From assembly GCA_036346355.1 (NCBI GenBank), contig CM070588.1, forward strand, positions 16,353,914 to 16,417,913: 64,000 nucleotides of DNA, in the 5' to 3' direction. The position numbers and the translations under genes were made by a program. Below the pieces are notes generated by a model, which worked only from the letters and a program-made list of their open reading frames with translations, was not told the DNA's origin and ran no database searches. Below are positions 1 through 10,639 of this stretch, piece after piece; the first letter of the stretch is position 1; each line of letters starts with the position of its first letter. Source of the DNA: Rhipidocladum racemiflorum (lineage: Eukaryota > Streptophyta > Magnoliopsida > Poales > Poaceae).

Positions 1-153
1 AAATATACAGGTATGTAGGTAGATCTTGATAGGCTCTTTACATTATAGTATTCTTAACCATATATGTGATATTTGTGTGGAGCCTCTCAGGTAAGCTATT
101 GTTGACCTCGTGATGATCATCATACTAATTCGTCTTTTGATGATTCTCAACAG

Positions 154-265
154 CTGAAGAATGGCTTAATCCTGTTGCCATACAAGAGGTATTTGAAAGC
201 TAGGGCTCTTAGGATGGCAGTAAATTGTGCCCAGAACATAAGCAAGGCACCAAGCCAAGAAGAAG
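154..265 (+). other. Exon-like fragment, unidentified
   Basis: An open stretch of about 37 codons (reading LKNGLILLPYKRY...) is preceded by a plausible splice acceptor (CTCAACAG) and followed by a plausible donor (GGTTGG context). The product is not recognised. It lies about 350 bp upstream of a DUF547-like exon in the same orientation, so the two may come from one gene. Both sit on the inner side of the CACTA terminus that ends at 1390, so a transposon-captured gene fragment is possible. The 354 bp between the two exons shows nothing clear. Confidence 0.3.
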
Positions 266-619
266 GTTGGTATTGCACATATATCAATTTATAATGAGTA
301 AAACATGGGGTTGCTTACGGTCGTGACTAGTGTACAAAAAGTGCAGAGGCAGCCGCTCCTCACCAGCAGTACGTGCAATTGTCCACTGCAATGATCTTGA
401 TTTCATTACATCAAACTATCAAAAAGATAATAATGAGATATTAACTGGTAGTAAAATTAAACTATTCAAGCCCTATGGTATGTCTAGATCATGATATAAT
501 ATCGTTCAGTATTAGAGAAAATTAAATGACGTTGTCCACTTGTCCAACATGGAGACAGGCTTCTTGATCAGTATCAGCTTTCTTCAGTTGCTTGACCTGA
601 CATACTCTTTGCATTGCAG

Positions 620-767
620 CTGAGAGTGTACACATCAGAAGACGGTCTCAAACGAGCTGGAAAGAGCCAAGATTGAGTACATAGAATCGTCAGTTCGTGT
701 CGTGAGCAAGAAGAGGATCGTGCTCCCCAAGCTTCTGCACTGGCACATGCGCGACTTCACCGACGAC
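620..767 (+). pseudogene. DUF547-domain protein, broken exon fragment
   Basis: After a splice acceptor (TTGCAG) the sequence reads LRVYTSED. After a one-base insertion (GACGGTCTC where GACGTCTC would keep frame) it continues NELERAKIEYIESSV, then SKKRIVLPKLLHWHMRDF. This pattern (RVYT, alternating E/L/K helix, LPKLL.W...DF) is the C-terminal part of plant DUF547 proteins, which often carry an N-terminal leucine-zipper region. Their biochemical function is poorly known. The frame is lost after DFTDDV, where T-rich unrelated sequence begins. The frameshift and truncation make this a nonfunctional fragment, perhaps captured by a CACTA element. Confidence 0.55.
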
Positions 768-1063
768 GTATTTGTGGCATATTTTTTCTTTTTTTTATTT
801 GCATTATATGGATGTACATCGTTACTGTTAGTAGATAGTAGAGCTCAAATTTCATTTGAATTGTTGTCCATAACATTTGATATGAACGTTGATATGAACG
901 TGTGTGCTTTGATTGTATTTTTGGATTGCAATAAAAAGGATTTTTATTCATTGATGTGGATCCTCGATATTTTGACAGAAAAAATCTTGTCTTAAACATA
1001 CAAAAGTGTTCATTATTTCTGAATGATCGAGACTGAATATATATAGCTGGGACTATTCTTATA
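768..1063. other. AT-rich DNA without recognisable gene
   Basis: The stretch is T-rich at its start and otherwise AT-rich. Short open frames have no family resemblance. It lies between the DUF547 fragment and the CACTA subterminal repeats and may be the interior of the CACTA element that ends at 1390. Confidence 0.4.
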
Positions 1064-1390
1064 CACTAATAATGTGGTCGTAAATACTATAGAGTGGTCG
1101 TTAATGCTACAGCAGTGGCCGTCTGAATGTTAGCTAGCCACGACCACAAAGTGGTCGTTAATACTAGAAATGTGGTTGTTGATAGTACATAATTAACGAG
1201 GACACACCATCTCGTCATTAAAAAAAATTAACGACGGAAATTTGTATGTGGTTGTTAATACTATTAACGATGGAGGCTTTAACGATGGCTAACGACCACA
1301 ATTTTGTGGTCGTTAATGACTTTTAGCGACCACATGTGGACTTTTAACGACCGTATCTCCCGTCGTTGATAATCGTTTTTCTAGTAGTGT
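1064..1390. mobile_element. CACTA element B, terminal and subterminal block
   Basis: The right end reads ...TTTTTCTAGTAGTG at 1390, the reverse complement of a classical plant CACTA terminus (CACTACTAGAAAAA). Inside it, the motif GTGGTCGTTAA and its complement TTAACGACCAC recur many times on both strands between 1073 and 1350, as expected for transposase-binding subterminal repeats. A CACTA pentamer at 1064 could be the left end of a 327-bp nonautonomous copy. However, the candidate flanks (ATA and TCT) do not match and the termini agree only for five bases. The true left end may therefore lie off the window, with the DUF547 fragment inside. The block interrupts the transposase gene of CACTA A. 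Confidence 0.6.
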
Positions 1391-2501
1391 CTCTTGATCT
1401 TCCTCATTTCTTGCTACCATGTCAAAAACATCTCTTGGTTTCGAAAAGACCACAGCTTGCCACTCTTTGTCAATAGGATCTTGCACATAATAAACTTGTG
1501 TAGCTTGAGTTGCAAGAATGAATGGCTCATTACATAGGCTATCACCAGTATTTAGTAGTTGATTGAAATTCACAAGTGTTATTCCAAACTTGTCCTTTTG
1601 AATACCTCTACCTTGAATAGTATCAACCCAATCACACTTGAATAGCACAACTGATCCTTTGTTAGAGTAGTTTAATTCGATAATTTCCTTGATGATGCCA
1701 TAATATGTGACATCACCTATAATTGGATTCTTGTCTTTTGCACTAGAGAAGCTTGATGTTCTTGCAATAACAGCTACTCCAAAATTTTGCGTGCTTTTCC
1801 CCTTACTATAGTTCTCTGTTTCAAATTTGTACCCATTTATAGCATAACTATTGTATTTGGACACAATCTTGTGTGGCTTTCTAGCCAAGACTTGAAGTTC
1901 TTCAGGAACTTCATTCCTTTTTGCAAGTAAGTTTTGGACCTATAGTACGTAAAAAAGTATTAATAGCCACATCGGTTGATAAGTCTATATTTAGTGCTAA
2001 TAGAAGGTAATCCTTTCTAAAACTTACATGCTCTTCCAACCATGTGTGAAAAGTTTCATGATGGATGCGTTCCACATCTCTCTTTCTTAGACGTTTGCCT
2101 ATAGATAGAAATTGATGGTATTTTCTACACACGTTTGGGCAGTATTAGTGATATGTTGAAATGAAAAGTAAATATGGACATAAATTTTTTAGAACATACT
2201 GAGCGTAAGATGCAATGTGTTCATAATTGATCAATACATATCGATGAGCTTGAATCCAAGATATATGATCTAATTCAATGACGCAGCGACCCATCAATGG
2301 ACGACCAACTCTTCTCAGATATGATAATTCGCTCGAATATGTGTTATTTTCATCTTTATGTGCTCTACGAGTAAACCTAGTTTGTGACCATGCAAATAAC
2401 GTGAATGTAAAGTAATGCTTTCATCAAGCACATATCCTTCGGCTATTGATCCTTCCGGGTGACTTCGAGTTCGAACCATTGATTTTAATTTTGACCAATA
2501 C
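1391..2501 (-). pseudogene. CACTA transposase, C-terminal exons (DUF4218/DUF4216)
   Basis: Several exons can be read. From 2501: YWSKLKSMVRTRSHPEGSIA and EGYVLDESITLHSRYLHG, the usual continuation of DUF4218. Then GRPLMGRCVIELDHISW and AHRYVLINYEHIASY. Then, near 2132-2035, RKRDVERIHHETFHTWLEEHV. Finally, from about 1920, ARKPHKIVSKYNSYAINGY through NFGVAV, VTYYGIIKEIIELNY, VLFKCDWVD and QATQVYYVQDP, which is DUF4216. Splice donors such as CATGTAAG lie at the joins. The DUF4216 part is cut at 1390 by the terminus of CACTA B, and a read-through tail inside B makes an artificial extension. The 3' end of the gene is absent from the window. Confidence 0.75.
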
Positions 2502-2587
2502 CTATGGCATCATTGAAGTATACAGTTAGGACATAATAATTGCATATATTAATTTATCTAGTCATGGTTATGAGTATAAAAATATAC

Positions 2588-4140
2588 CTCTCAATAGGGT
2601 ACATATTTCGGTATTGAACAGGTCCAGCTAGCCTAGCCTCAGTTGGAAGATGGACACACAAATGAACCATGACATCAAAGAAAGCTGGTGGGAAAATCTT
2701 CTCAAGGAGGCAAAGTATTTCAGCAATATCTGATTCTAACTTTTGCATGTCACTCACAGAAATAACTGGAGAGTATATTAGCTTGAAGAAATTGCTCAAA
2801 CGAATCAGTGCTGTGCAAACCTTTTCTGGCAAAATTCTTCTTATAGCTAAAGGGAGCAAGTGTTGCATAATAACATGGCAATCATGACTCTTAAGCCCAA
2901 CTAGCTTTCTCTGATCAACAAGGACCTTGTTCTTCAAATTAGATGCATAACCATCTGGGAACTTAACTTGTTTTAATGTCTGACAAAACATTTTCTTCTC
3001 TGTTGTGCTCATTGTGAAAATTGCTGGAGGTAGATAAGTCTTGTTTCCTTGTGCTACAGGATGAAGATCTGGCCTTATACCCATCTTTTGAATGTCAAGA
3101 CGAGCATTTATGTTGTATTTGGATTTATCTTTAGTACCGAGGAGTGTGTTCACTACATTATCAAATACATTCTTCTCAATATGCATTGCATCTAAATTGT
3201 GGCGTACTAGAAGAGTTTCCCAATAAGGTAATTGAAAGAAACAACTTCTTTTCTTCCATTTGGGCTCTAAGTTTTTATCCTCACTTCTCTTCTTCTTTGT
3301 AGGTTTCTTGTCACTAGTTTTTCCAAAAATGGTTTGCAAATCTTTTGTTTGCTGTGACACATCATATCCAGTTAGAGGGATAGGTGCCTCTCTCAGCTCT
3401 TGAGTACCATCAAATGCATGTGCTTCGAACCTAAACTTATGGTCATGTGGTAGAAATCTACGATGGCCCATGTAGCATGTTTTGTGACCATGCTTTAAAT
3501 GTAGGGAGGAGGTTCCAAGATAACAATTAGCACAACCAACATTCCCATTTGTTTTCCTTCCAGACAAATATGCATGACCTGGGTAGTCAGTAATTGTCCC
3601 AAGAAGTGCAGCATGTAGCTGGAACCACTCTGCACGAGACGCATCATATGTTCTAACACCTTTGTGCCAAAATTCTGAAAGGTCATCTATAATCAGCTGT
3701 AAATAGACATCAATATTATTTCCAGGTGAACTTGGACCAGGGATAAGTATAGAGAGAATGAAATTTGATTGCTTCATGCATTCCCATGGGGGGACATTAT
3801 ATGGAATCAAAATAACAGGCCATGTGCTATGAGAGACACTTAATGTTCGAAATGGGCTGAAGCCATCAGTTGCCAAAGCAAGTCTAATGTTGCGACATTC
3901 TGAACTGAACTCTGGAAACCTATAATCAAAGTCTTTCCATGCAGTAGAGTCTGCTGGGTGTCGCAGTAACCCATCCTTGGTTCGACCTTCACTATGCCAC
4001 CTCTGGTTGGCTGCTGTTTTTGAAGACATGAATAGTCTTTGAAGCCTTCTTTTAAGCGAAAAATGACGAACAATTTTCATAGGAACTCTATGGATGCGCT
4101 TTCCGTCAAGACTTACTTTCTCTGACTTCCACCTAGCAGT
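2588..4140 (-). pseudogene. CACTA transposase, TNP2 catalytic region and start of DUF4218
   Basis: In frame with the part ending at 4141, it reads RWKSEKVSLDGKRIHRVP and then a long open frame from 4080 with hallmark TNP2-family blocks: RHPADSTAWKDFD, NIRLALATDGFSPF, WPVILIPYNVPPWECMK, ITDYPGHAYLSGRKT, NVGCANC, and HNLDAMHIEKNVFDN. These contain the acidic residues expected of a DDE/D nuclease (the ATDGF and DAMH aspartates), though the catalytic triad is not proven here. It then enters the DUF4218-like block (VMVHLCVHLP, AGPVQYRNMYPIER). The exon ends at a GTATAT donor (2587). An 86-nt intron leads to an acceptor at 2502 that restores the split arginine codon. The family excises and reinserts CACTA elements. 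Confidence 0.85.
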
Positions 4141-4922
4141 TTAACATGTTGGGCAAGAGGTATAATTGGCATATTCTTTCCTATACAATATGCAATCATT
4201 TATGCATGCATGAATGTTCTTATAGCCAACACCAACATCTCTAACAAACTTTCTAGCCCCGTGATAGTTTTTTGGCAAATTTTCACCCTCGGGTAGTGCT
4301 TCCTTTAAAAGTACAAGAAGTTCATCAAAGCAAGCATTACTCATATTCCATAAATTCTTTATGTTCAAGAGTCTCATAACAAATTGTAGCCTAGAGAACC
4401 TTTGACAGCCTGGGTACAATTCTTGGCTAGCTTCATTAGTTAATTTGTAATATGTTTCTGCATCTACATCCTTGTCTTCGTCATCATCATTATCGGTTAC
4501 ATCTAAATTAACATCATCAAAAAAACCAAGTCCCTCTCTCAACATAGGATCTATTTCATCAGCTTGATCATTCTGAGTATGAGGAGTTACACTACCATCT
4601 GTCGAAGAATACCAATCCTCACCATGATAAATCCATGTAGTATATCTAGGCATAAAGCCATCACAAGTTAGGTGATCATACACAGTATCTTTCTCTAGCC
4701 AATACTGGTTCACACATTTTCTACATGGACAAAGGATTGTATCGCCCCTTGATGATTTGGAGAAAGCAAACTCTATAAAATTGATAAGACCATTTTGGTA
4801 TTCATCTGTGTACCTATAGTAGGAAATATAAGTACATACACTTAACAAGCAAGAATTAACTAACTTTTAAGCATTACATTTAGAGATAATTACCTAGGTG
4901 AACTCATCCACCCCTTGTCCAT
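4141..4922 (-). pseudogene. CACTA transposase, N-terminal part (transposase-associated domain)
   Basis: The start is taken at 4922, where a 29-nt first exon reads MDKGWMSSP, the conserved start of plant TNP2-type transposases. It ends at a GTAATT donor (4893). A second exon after ...CTATAG restores the arginine codon and continues YTDEYQNGLINFIEFAF. It keeps the C..C...W...D..H pattern (CPCRKC, then DHLTCDGF, then YTTWIYHGE) typical of the transposase-associated zinc-binding domain. An acidic linker follows (DVTDNDDDEDKDVD), then a conserved segment ending SCPTC. The frame stops at TAA 4141-4143, but downstream sequence continues in the same frame with transposase homology, so this is a nonsense mutation inside one protein. 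Confidence 0.8.
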
Positions 4923-5060
4923 GCTTAGCTGATTGCTAGTCAGTAGATACTACTACGAAATGATGATCATGCAACATTCAAAGTTATCGACAAAACTTAA
5001 GTAAACTCAACTAGGATATGTATTAAATTCAAACATGTGTGAACTTGGCTTGCAGCTCAC

Positions 5061-5548
5061 CTGAAAGCGGAGCACAAGAGGGTAGCAGTCAGGAATCATA
5101 GGAGGCCAATGGGGGGCAGTGATTAACACATAGTAGTATCCATCCTTATCTGTCCACAACTACATAAAACAAGAATAGGCCACACTGTTACAATTTCCTC
5201 TCGTTGTTTGTGATAAGCTACAATTAACTCTATAGAGAAGGTTTTGTTCTTTTCATTTAAGCATTAGTACACACAATTTAACCGCATACAGATTCAACAA
5301 TGTTTAAGCATGCACTAAACATTACACACTTCTGAAAAAATGGAGGTTCAATTCTTTAAAAATTAAGAAAACAATAGTGAAAAAAAACTGCATGAAATGA
5401 TATTATAAGGAAAAGACCTATACAACACATGTTATGCCTCTGCTTTACCACGATGCTGGTAGCAGCACAAAATTTTTCTTCACCACGATGCTTACCTTGG
5501 GATAGTTCTGTCGATACACACATTCACGTTCAAATGCAGCGGTAGTTC
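5061..5548 (-). other. Two phase-matched exons of an unknown gene inside CACTA A
   Basis: Exon 5548-5496 (53 nt) is bounded by TTTGCAG and GTAAGC and reads TTAAFERECVYRQNYPK. Exon 5159-5061 (99 nt) is bounded by TTATGTAG and GTGAGC and reads LWTDKDGYYYVLITAPHWP then PMIPDCYPLVLRFQ. The first ends in phase 0 and the second begins in phase 0, so they splice into one frame of about 50 residues. I do not recognise the protein. They lie upstream of the transposase in the same orientation, so they may be 5' exons of a second CACTA gene, of an alternative transposase transcript, or a captured host gene fragment. Confidence 0.5.
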
Positions 5549-7124
5549 CTGCAAAGCAGCATATGCAATTGTTACTAGTATTTAGACATGAAGAATTGAC
5601 ACCGTTATTATGTAATAAATCGAGACATTTGAATTTATTCAAAAGCAGATATGAAGATAATTGATACCATTATTATATAATAAATCGAGACATTTGTATT
5701 TATTCAAAGGTAAGCCAACGTAAAAACAAAAGGAAAGAAATACTCTGAAAAAAAAACACATTTGAATTGTGTATGTATCTATATGAAATAACCATTAGGT
5801 GCAAAGGGGCTAGTTCTTTCTTGTGAGCATGTGCAAAGCTGAACATCTTATAAGCTCATAGCAAATATGCAAAAACACATAACTTGCATCATTGATATCC
5901 TTATCAGAATACTTGCAAGCCCATCATATTCAAATCTAATTTACTTCGCCGCCGAAATTTACTCACCTTAAAGAAAATCAAACTCTATAGTTTGCTCTAG
6001 CTATTTCTCCTAAATTGATTCATCGAATGCAACTAACATAATACACCGCTCTTTTGTCCATCTCATTCTCCAATTTCATCCTATAATAGATTGCTAGCAC
6101 AAAACACCCTATTCAAAAGAGGAGTGTGAAAGCTGCCATATGAGTTATTTACATAAACTTCAAAATTTGGGTGTTATTAGTCTGCAGGATGCAGATGACA
6201 CTCTTTTATTCTGGATAACCATGGTAGTTATGCTAAAAACCTGAAGTGGTTGCTTTCTTGCTTTGAATAAATTCCTGGTATGAGGATTAATTTTCTGAAG
6301 AGTGATTTTATTCCTATTAACATGAAATGGTTCTGAAATTTTAGTGGTTCTGAAATGTGAAACTGAGCACTGCCATTGCTAGATAGCTGAAATTGGTTGA
6401 ACATTAGTATTATGTTGACATTAGTATTGCTACAGATGTGGAGTCAGATTTGTATAGCACATTAGCATTGTTGACACCAACACTAACTTCCACATGACTA
6501 CTTTTGCACAGGACATAAGGCAGCTAAGACTCACATGATGCCAAATTTTTATTATGTTACAGAAGCACTCACTACACCAACAAGGTGGTTTCAAAATGTC
6601 TTAACAATGCACAAGATTTGAAAACCTAATAGAGCTTACCCCTTTTTAAATACATCTGCCATATGTACCATAGCACACAGATGTTGTTCAATTAGGTCAT
6701 TAATTATGTATTATCAAAATTAAAATTATGGTCTTTGACTCTTTGAAACTTCATAAAGATGTGTACACAAGAATGACTAAGAACACAACTGATCTGACTC
6801 AATTTTGCTGACATTCTCATTGAAGATGCAACAAATGAAAAGAGTTAAAAAATCAGTTATACCCGTAGATGTTAAACTTGCAGCAAACAGAAGTAATAAA
6901 GTATCATCAGTAATTTCTTAGTTCAGGGTGACCCAAATTCAACAACAAATTAAGTCTCTACATCATCTCCTTCTATTAGCAGTACACATAGCATAGAGTT
7001 GGCTAGCACTAATTGTAGCTCAAAATCAAACCTGGTCCATACATCTAACCATAACCCTCCATAGTCCACAGGGAAGTGATTTCATAATACAAAGCCAGAC
7101 TAGATTAAACATACCTCAATCAGT
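5549..7124. other. CACTA A interior without recognised gene
   Basis: This AT-rich stretch lies between the unexplained exons and the GC-rich minisatellite. A duplicated phrase (ATTATGTAATAAATCGAGACATTTG near 5607 and a close copy near 5673) is visible. No convincing coding exon was found by eye, though short exons could hide here. Confidence 0.4.
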
Positions 7125-7198
7125 GTGGGGGCAGAGGAATCGATGAGGGGAGGTCACGGCCGAGGAGCGAGGTCACTACCGAGGGGGGAGGGCGCCAG

Positions 7199-7480
7199 AT
7201 GGAGGGGCGGAGGAGGGAGCAGGGGCGGCGATGGACTGGCGGAGGAGAAGAGCAGGAGTGCCGGAGGATGGAGCAGGGTGCCGGATGGAGGGCCGGAGGA
7301 GAGGAGCAGGGAACGATTTGGGAGTGTGTCGGCCGGATGGAGGGAGAGGCGGAGGAGGGAGCGGGGGTGCCGGCTGGATGGAGGGGCAGAGGAGGGAGCG
7401 AGGACGCCGGCCCGATGGAGGGGTGGAGGAGGGAGCGGGGGCGCCGGCCGGATGGAGGAGGGAGGAGCGCACGCGGCGCC
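7199..7480. repeat. GC-rich minisatellite, 37-bp unit
   Basis: Degenerate tandem copies of a unit containing GCCGG..GATGGAGGG...GGAGGAGGGAGCG start at 7332, 7369, 7406 and 7443, exactly 37 bp apart. More diverged copies run from about 7199. The region is strongly purine-biased on the plus strand. It opens all frames and so creates long low-complexity ORFs on both strands that I do not regard as genes. It lies between the subterminal repeats and the coding part of CACTA A, where 5' regulatory DNA would be expected. Confidence 0.8.
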
Positions 7481-7689
7481 GGTCGATGGAGGGGAACTGG
7501 ATGGCGCTTGTCGATGGAGGGTGGATCGCGCCGGCCGGATGGAGTGAGGGCGCCGCCGGATGGAGGCCAGAGGCCAGGAGGGATCGAGCTAGGGCACGCG
7601 CATTAGGTTAGGGATTTGGTGCGGCCAGGAGATTGACTCGCGCCTGTACACGGTTACAAATCCAACCCAAGAAATTGGCGCCTACACTG

Positions 7690-8077
7690 TTCCAGTTCCC
7701 GCTCGTTTCATGTAAACGCCATAGTAGATTTCTATGGCATATATAGACGCCATCTTAGATAGAATTTTCTCTGGCGTTTACAAACGCCAATATAAATTCT
7801 GTCCACGGCATTTATAAACGCCCTATTAGACCAAAGATCGGCGACGAATATAAACGCCGCAGTAGACTGTATACCTGCATTTATAAATGCCCCAAATTAT
7901 TCTATATATGACAGCACATATATATGCCATATAAAACTCTATGTTGGCGTATATATGTGCCATAGAAATTAAATGCCCCTGAATATCATTAAACGCCGGC
8001 TTAGACATATTTTGGGGCGTGTAGGCTATATGCCGGGTTAAATATAAACGCCATTAAATCCAAGATATCTTATAGTG
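7690..8077. repeat. CACTA A subterminal repeats and right terminus
   Basis: Motifs of the type TAAACGCC and GGCGTTTA, with variants (GGCATTTA, TAAATGCCC, GGCGTATATATG), recur in both orientations with short spacing, ending at the TATAGTG terminus. Such clusters are the transposase-binding sites of CACTA elements. The motif differs entirely from the GTGGTCGTTAA motif of element B, so A and B belong to different families. Confidence 0.75.
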
Positions 8078-8624
8078 CGAGTACAACTCTTGCACGCGTA
8101 TGGCAACCCTATTATACTCACGTGACTAACACTTTGCACGCGAATGACCTCCTGACATTCTCACGTGACTAACCATTCTTCATGTGCACCATTCTCTTAG
8201 CCCGAACATCCCGCATGACATCCTTGACCACCAAGACCTCAATTCCCCCTGAACCTAGTCCCGAACCTCAGTTCCTCCATGATCCTAGTTCCGGTCCCGT
8301 CATCGACCACATTCGCCCTCGAGCAATACCTTCACATGAACAAACCACAAAACGATTCCGAGCACAAATGCGCGACTTGACTCACATTAAACCATGCAAC
8401 CACTCATAGGAGTGCATTGCATTAAATATTCTAAGAACACGATTTCAAAACACGAACCAAAATCTTTGCAAAAATCAAAAAGCTTTTCAAATAATCAAAC
8501 TGATTTCAGATCTTTTCAAATAAAGAAACCAAAAAATAAATCTTGTCGAAATATCAAATTGGTTTCAAATCTTTTTCAAATACTCATCATCAAAATCAGA
8601 TGGGTCAAAAATAACGATCCTTCA
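8078..8624 (-). repeat. 3' LTR of copia 1, partial
   Basis: This 547-bp segment aligns base for base, with few differences, with 13287-13833. The missing rest of the LTR must lie on the far side of CACTA A, outside the window. It includes the tandem CACGTGACTAAC motifs shared with the other copia LTRs here. The polypurine tract is immediately outside, at about 8625-8641. Confidence 0.8.
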
Positions 8625-9925
8625 ATATCCCCCTTGATGAGTAATTTGACAAAACACAATATAAGATTTGACAAGAGATTGAGCAAGAACCAAAAGACCA
8701 CAAAAAATCCCAATTCAAAAACCTCCTTGACTTGTTCTCCCCCTTTTTGACAAAATAGTCATCAAGATCTCAAAACTCCCCCTTAATGAATGCAGTATAT
8801 CAAGCTTTGAAGTATATTCAAGGTATATAATCAAACTAAAGCATTTGGAGAGTTTTTAGGAGAACTTTCTCATTTTGTATCAATTTATCCAATGAGAAAG
8901 CAAATTGTGAGAATATGGAGGCTCTAACACATAGAATAGTTATTGCATAAGCAAATTAGAGCAAACAAGTAAAATGTCATAAACTGATTTTGCCAAAGCG
9001 AAAAAGAAATCTATCATGAGCATAGAGAGACTTTCAAATTCACTAATATTTGTCTCAAGCCTTTTTCAACCATTTGAATTTCCTTTTTCTCTTTTAGCAA
9101 GTTTGACAATTTTGCTTTGTGATCAACAGGGATGACAAGTAACTGCACACTAGCCCATACTTGTGTATGAGTAGGTAGTTCTTTCTTGTATCTTTCTCAG
9201 TTTAATTTGGCAAGTGGCTTCACATTGTTCTGAACTTTTGTTTAGACAAGTAGCCTTTTCTTGCATCTTTTGCATTTAAATCCCTGGCAAGGATAAACTT
9301 GTGTTTAGCCAAGTAGTTTTTGCTTGCATCTTTTTCAACTTGCTTTTAGCATTAAAATAATGATTTTGCCTGAGACTCATAATGATCATTTGAAGTCTAA
9401 CAAAAAGCTCACACATAGTTTCTAATCATCTCTAGCCTTTCAACAGATGACAAGAAACTTTTAAGCCTATTTCACAAATGCAATACCATAATGAGCAAGA
9501 GCCAAAATATTCTCGAAAAGCATCTCAAATTGAATTATTTTAGCCTTTTAGTGATAAGTAAAGCATTGAGCATTAACTTGGCTATATACACAAGAATAAT
9601 CACCAAAGCTTTGTACTACATGATGCAATGTAAATAGGGGATTTTACTTGAGGTGTAAAGTCAAAATACCACTTATAAAAAAAATCACTTGTAGGAACCA
9701 AAGTCAAGTAACCCAAAAAGAGATAAACTCAAGACTCCCCCTCAAATTAACCCATGGGGATGAATGATCCCAAGTTCACCGCGTAAGAAAACAAAACGAG
9801 AAGAATCAAGCGGTTTAGTGAAAATATCAGCAAGTTGAGCACCCGAATCAACAAATTTCAGTTCAATAGCTCCTTTTTCAACATGATCTCTAAGAAAATG
9901 ATATCGACCATCAATGTGTCCAAGA
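8625..9925. other. Copia 1 post-pol noncoding region
   Basis: This AT-rich spacer between the RNase H remnant and the 3' LTR contains pyrimidine-rich strings (CTCCCCCTT, TCTCCCCCTTTTTGAC) that read as extra polypurine tracts on the coding strand. That is a known habit of SIRE/Maximus-type copia elements, which carry a long region between pol and the 3' LTR. No protein-coding similarity was seen. Confidence 0.5.
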
Positions 9926-9929
9926 AAGA

Positions 9930-10400
9930 GAATTACTCAAGAAGTGGCATGAACCAGATGTACTTTTTCTATCAATTCTACATCGTCCAAATTCAGTATC
10001 AGAGAAAGCTCTTAAACAAATGCATGAGGAAGCAGAAAGCCAAATGCCAAAATCTTGAGTACCACGGAAATACCTTAAAATCCTCTTGATAGCTTGTCGA
10101 TGTGAAGCACGCGGGGAAGCTTGAAAACGAGCACACAAGCACACAGCAAACTCCAATTATCTCATCCTCAACAGCATCATCATCATCATCTTCATCAACA
10201 AAGATACTCTCCCCCTGAATATATGCACCTGTACCTGCACTATTTGGACTAGTGCCTTTTGCGAAAACAGAGGTGGAAGAAGCATCTTGAAAAATAACAC
10301 TTTTAGCACGAGATGCACGAGTGAAGGTGGAGAACCAATTCTTATCATCAGACATGTGGCGTGAGCATCCGGAATCCACTAGCCATATGTTCTCCTTCCT
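9930..10400 (-). pseudogene. Copia 1 pol remnants (protease start, linker, RNase H scrap)
   Basis: The frame around 10379 reads VDSGCSRHMS, the retropepsin active-site motif of copia elements, for about 45 codons. It then jumps (SSTSVFAKGT to SPNSAGTGAYIQGES) into the acidic linker that normally follows integrase. After DAVEDEIIG it jumps again to the RASHRQAIKRILRY and TQDFGIWLSAS blocks that precede RNase H. Two internal deletions therefore remove nearly all of pol. Copia 3 has the same second breakpoint. Confidence 0.75.
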
Positions 10401-10639
10401 CGCGTGAGACGCCTACATAGAAGCAGAAAGTGTCGAGGTCTCGGTACTGGGGTTAGAAATAAGATGTTTAGGAATTCAGTACTGAGACACACGACGCACA
10501 ACAGTAGGCACAACACGAGCATTCTTATGCACAAAGATAGATTTGTCTTTTCCCGTGTTCTTACCAACAAAAGGTGTCTGCATCACCCTAGGCACATAAT
10601 TAATGAGAAACAAAGCGTGCCTGTCTGAAATTAGACCTA

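Larger units (their letters stand above)
1391..8077 (-). mobile_element. CACTA (En/Spm-type) transposon A, truncated
   Basis: The right end is TATCTTATAGTG at 8077, the complement of the CACTATAAG type of terminus. It is followed by CGA (8078-8080), the likely 3-bp target site. It sits inside the LTR of copia element 1, because 8078 onward aligns with 13287 onward of the other LTR. The element reads right to left: subterminal repeats, a GC-rich minisatellite, two unexplained exons, then a TNP2-type transposase gene. The left end is missing because element B's terminus abuts the coding sequence at 1390/1391. The transposase has a nonsense codon, so the element could move only if helped in trans. 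Confidence 0.8.

Noticed and set aside
7125..7611. Long GC-rich open frames on both strands as genes
   Set aside because: They arise from the 37-bp purine-rich repeat, are low complexity and overlap in several frames; no domain is visible.
1064..8077. One CACTA element spanning from CACTA at 1064 to TAGTG at 8077
   Set aside because: The ends agree only in the pentamer, the subterminal motifs differ, flanking trinucleotides (ATA, CGA) do not match, and another terminus lies at 1390.
8182..8750. Open frames starting MCTILLARTSRM, found also at 13391, 29762, 35520 and 50680
   Set aside because: They repeat because they lie in copia LTRs; lengths differ and frames are not kept between copies, so this is LTR sequence and not a gene family.
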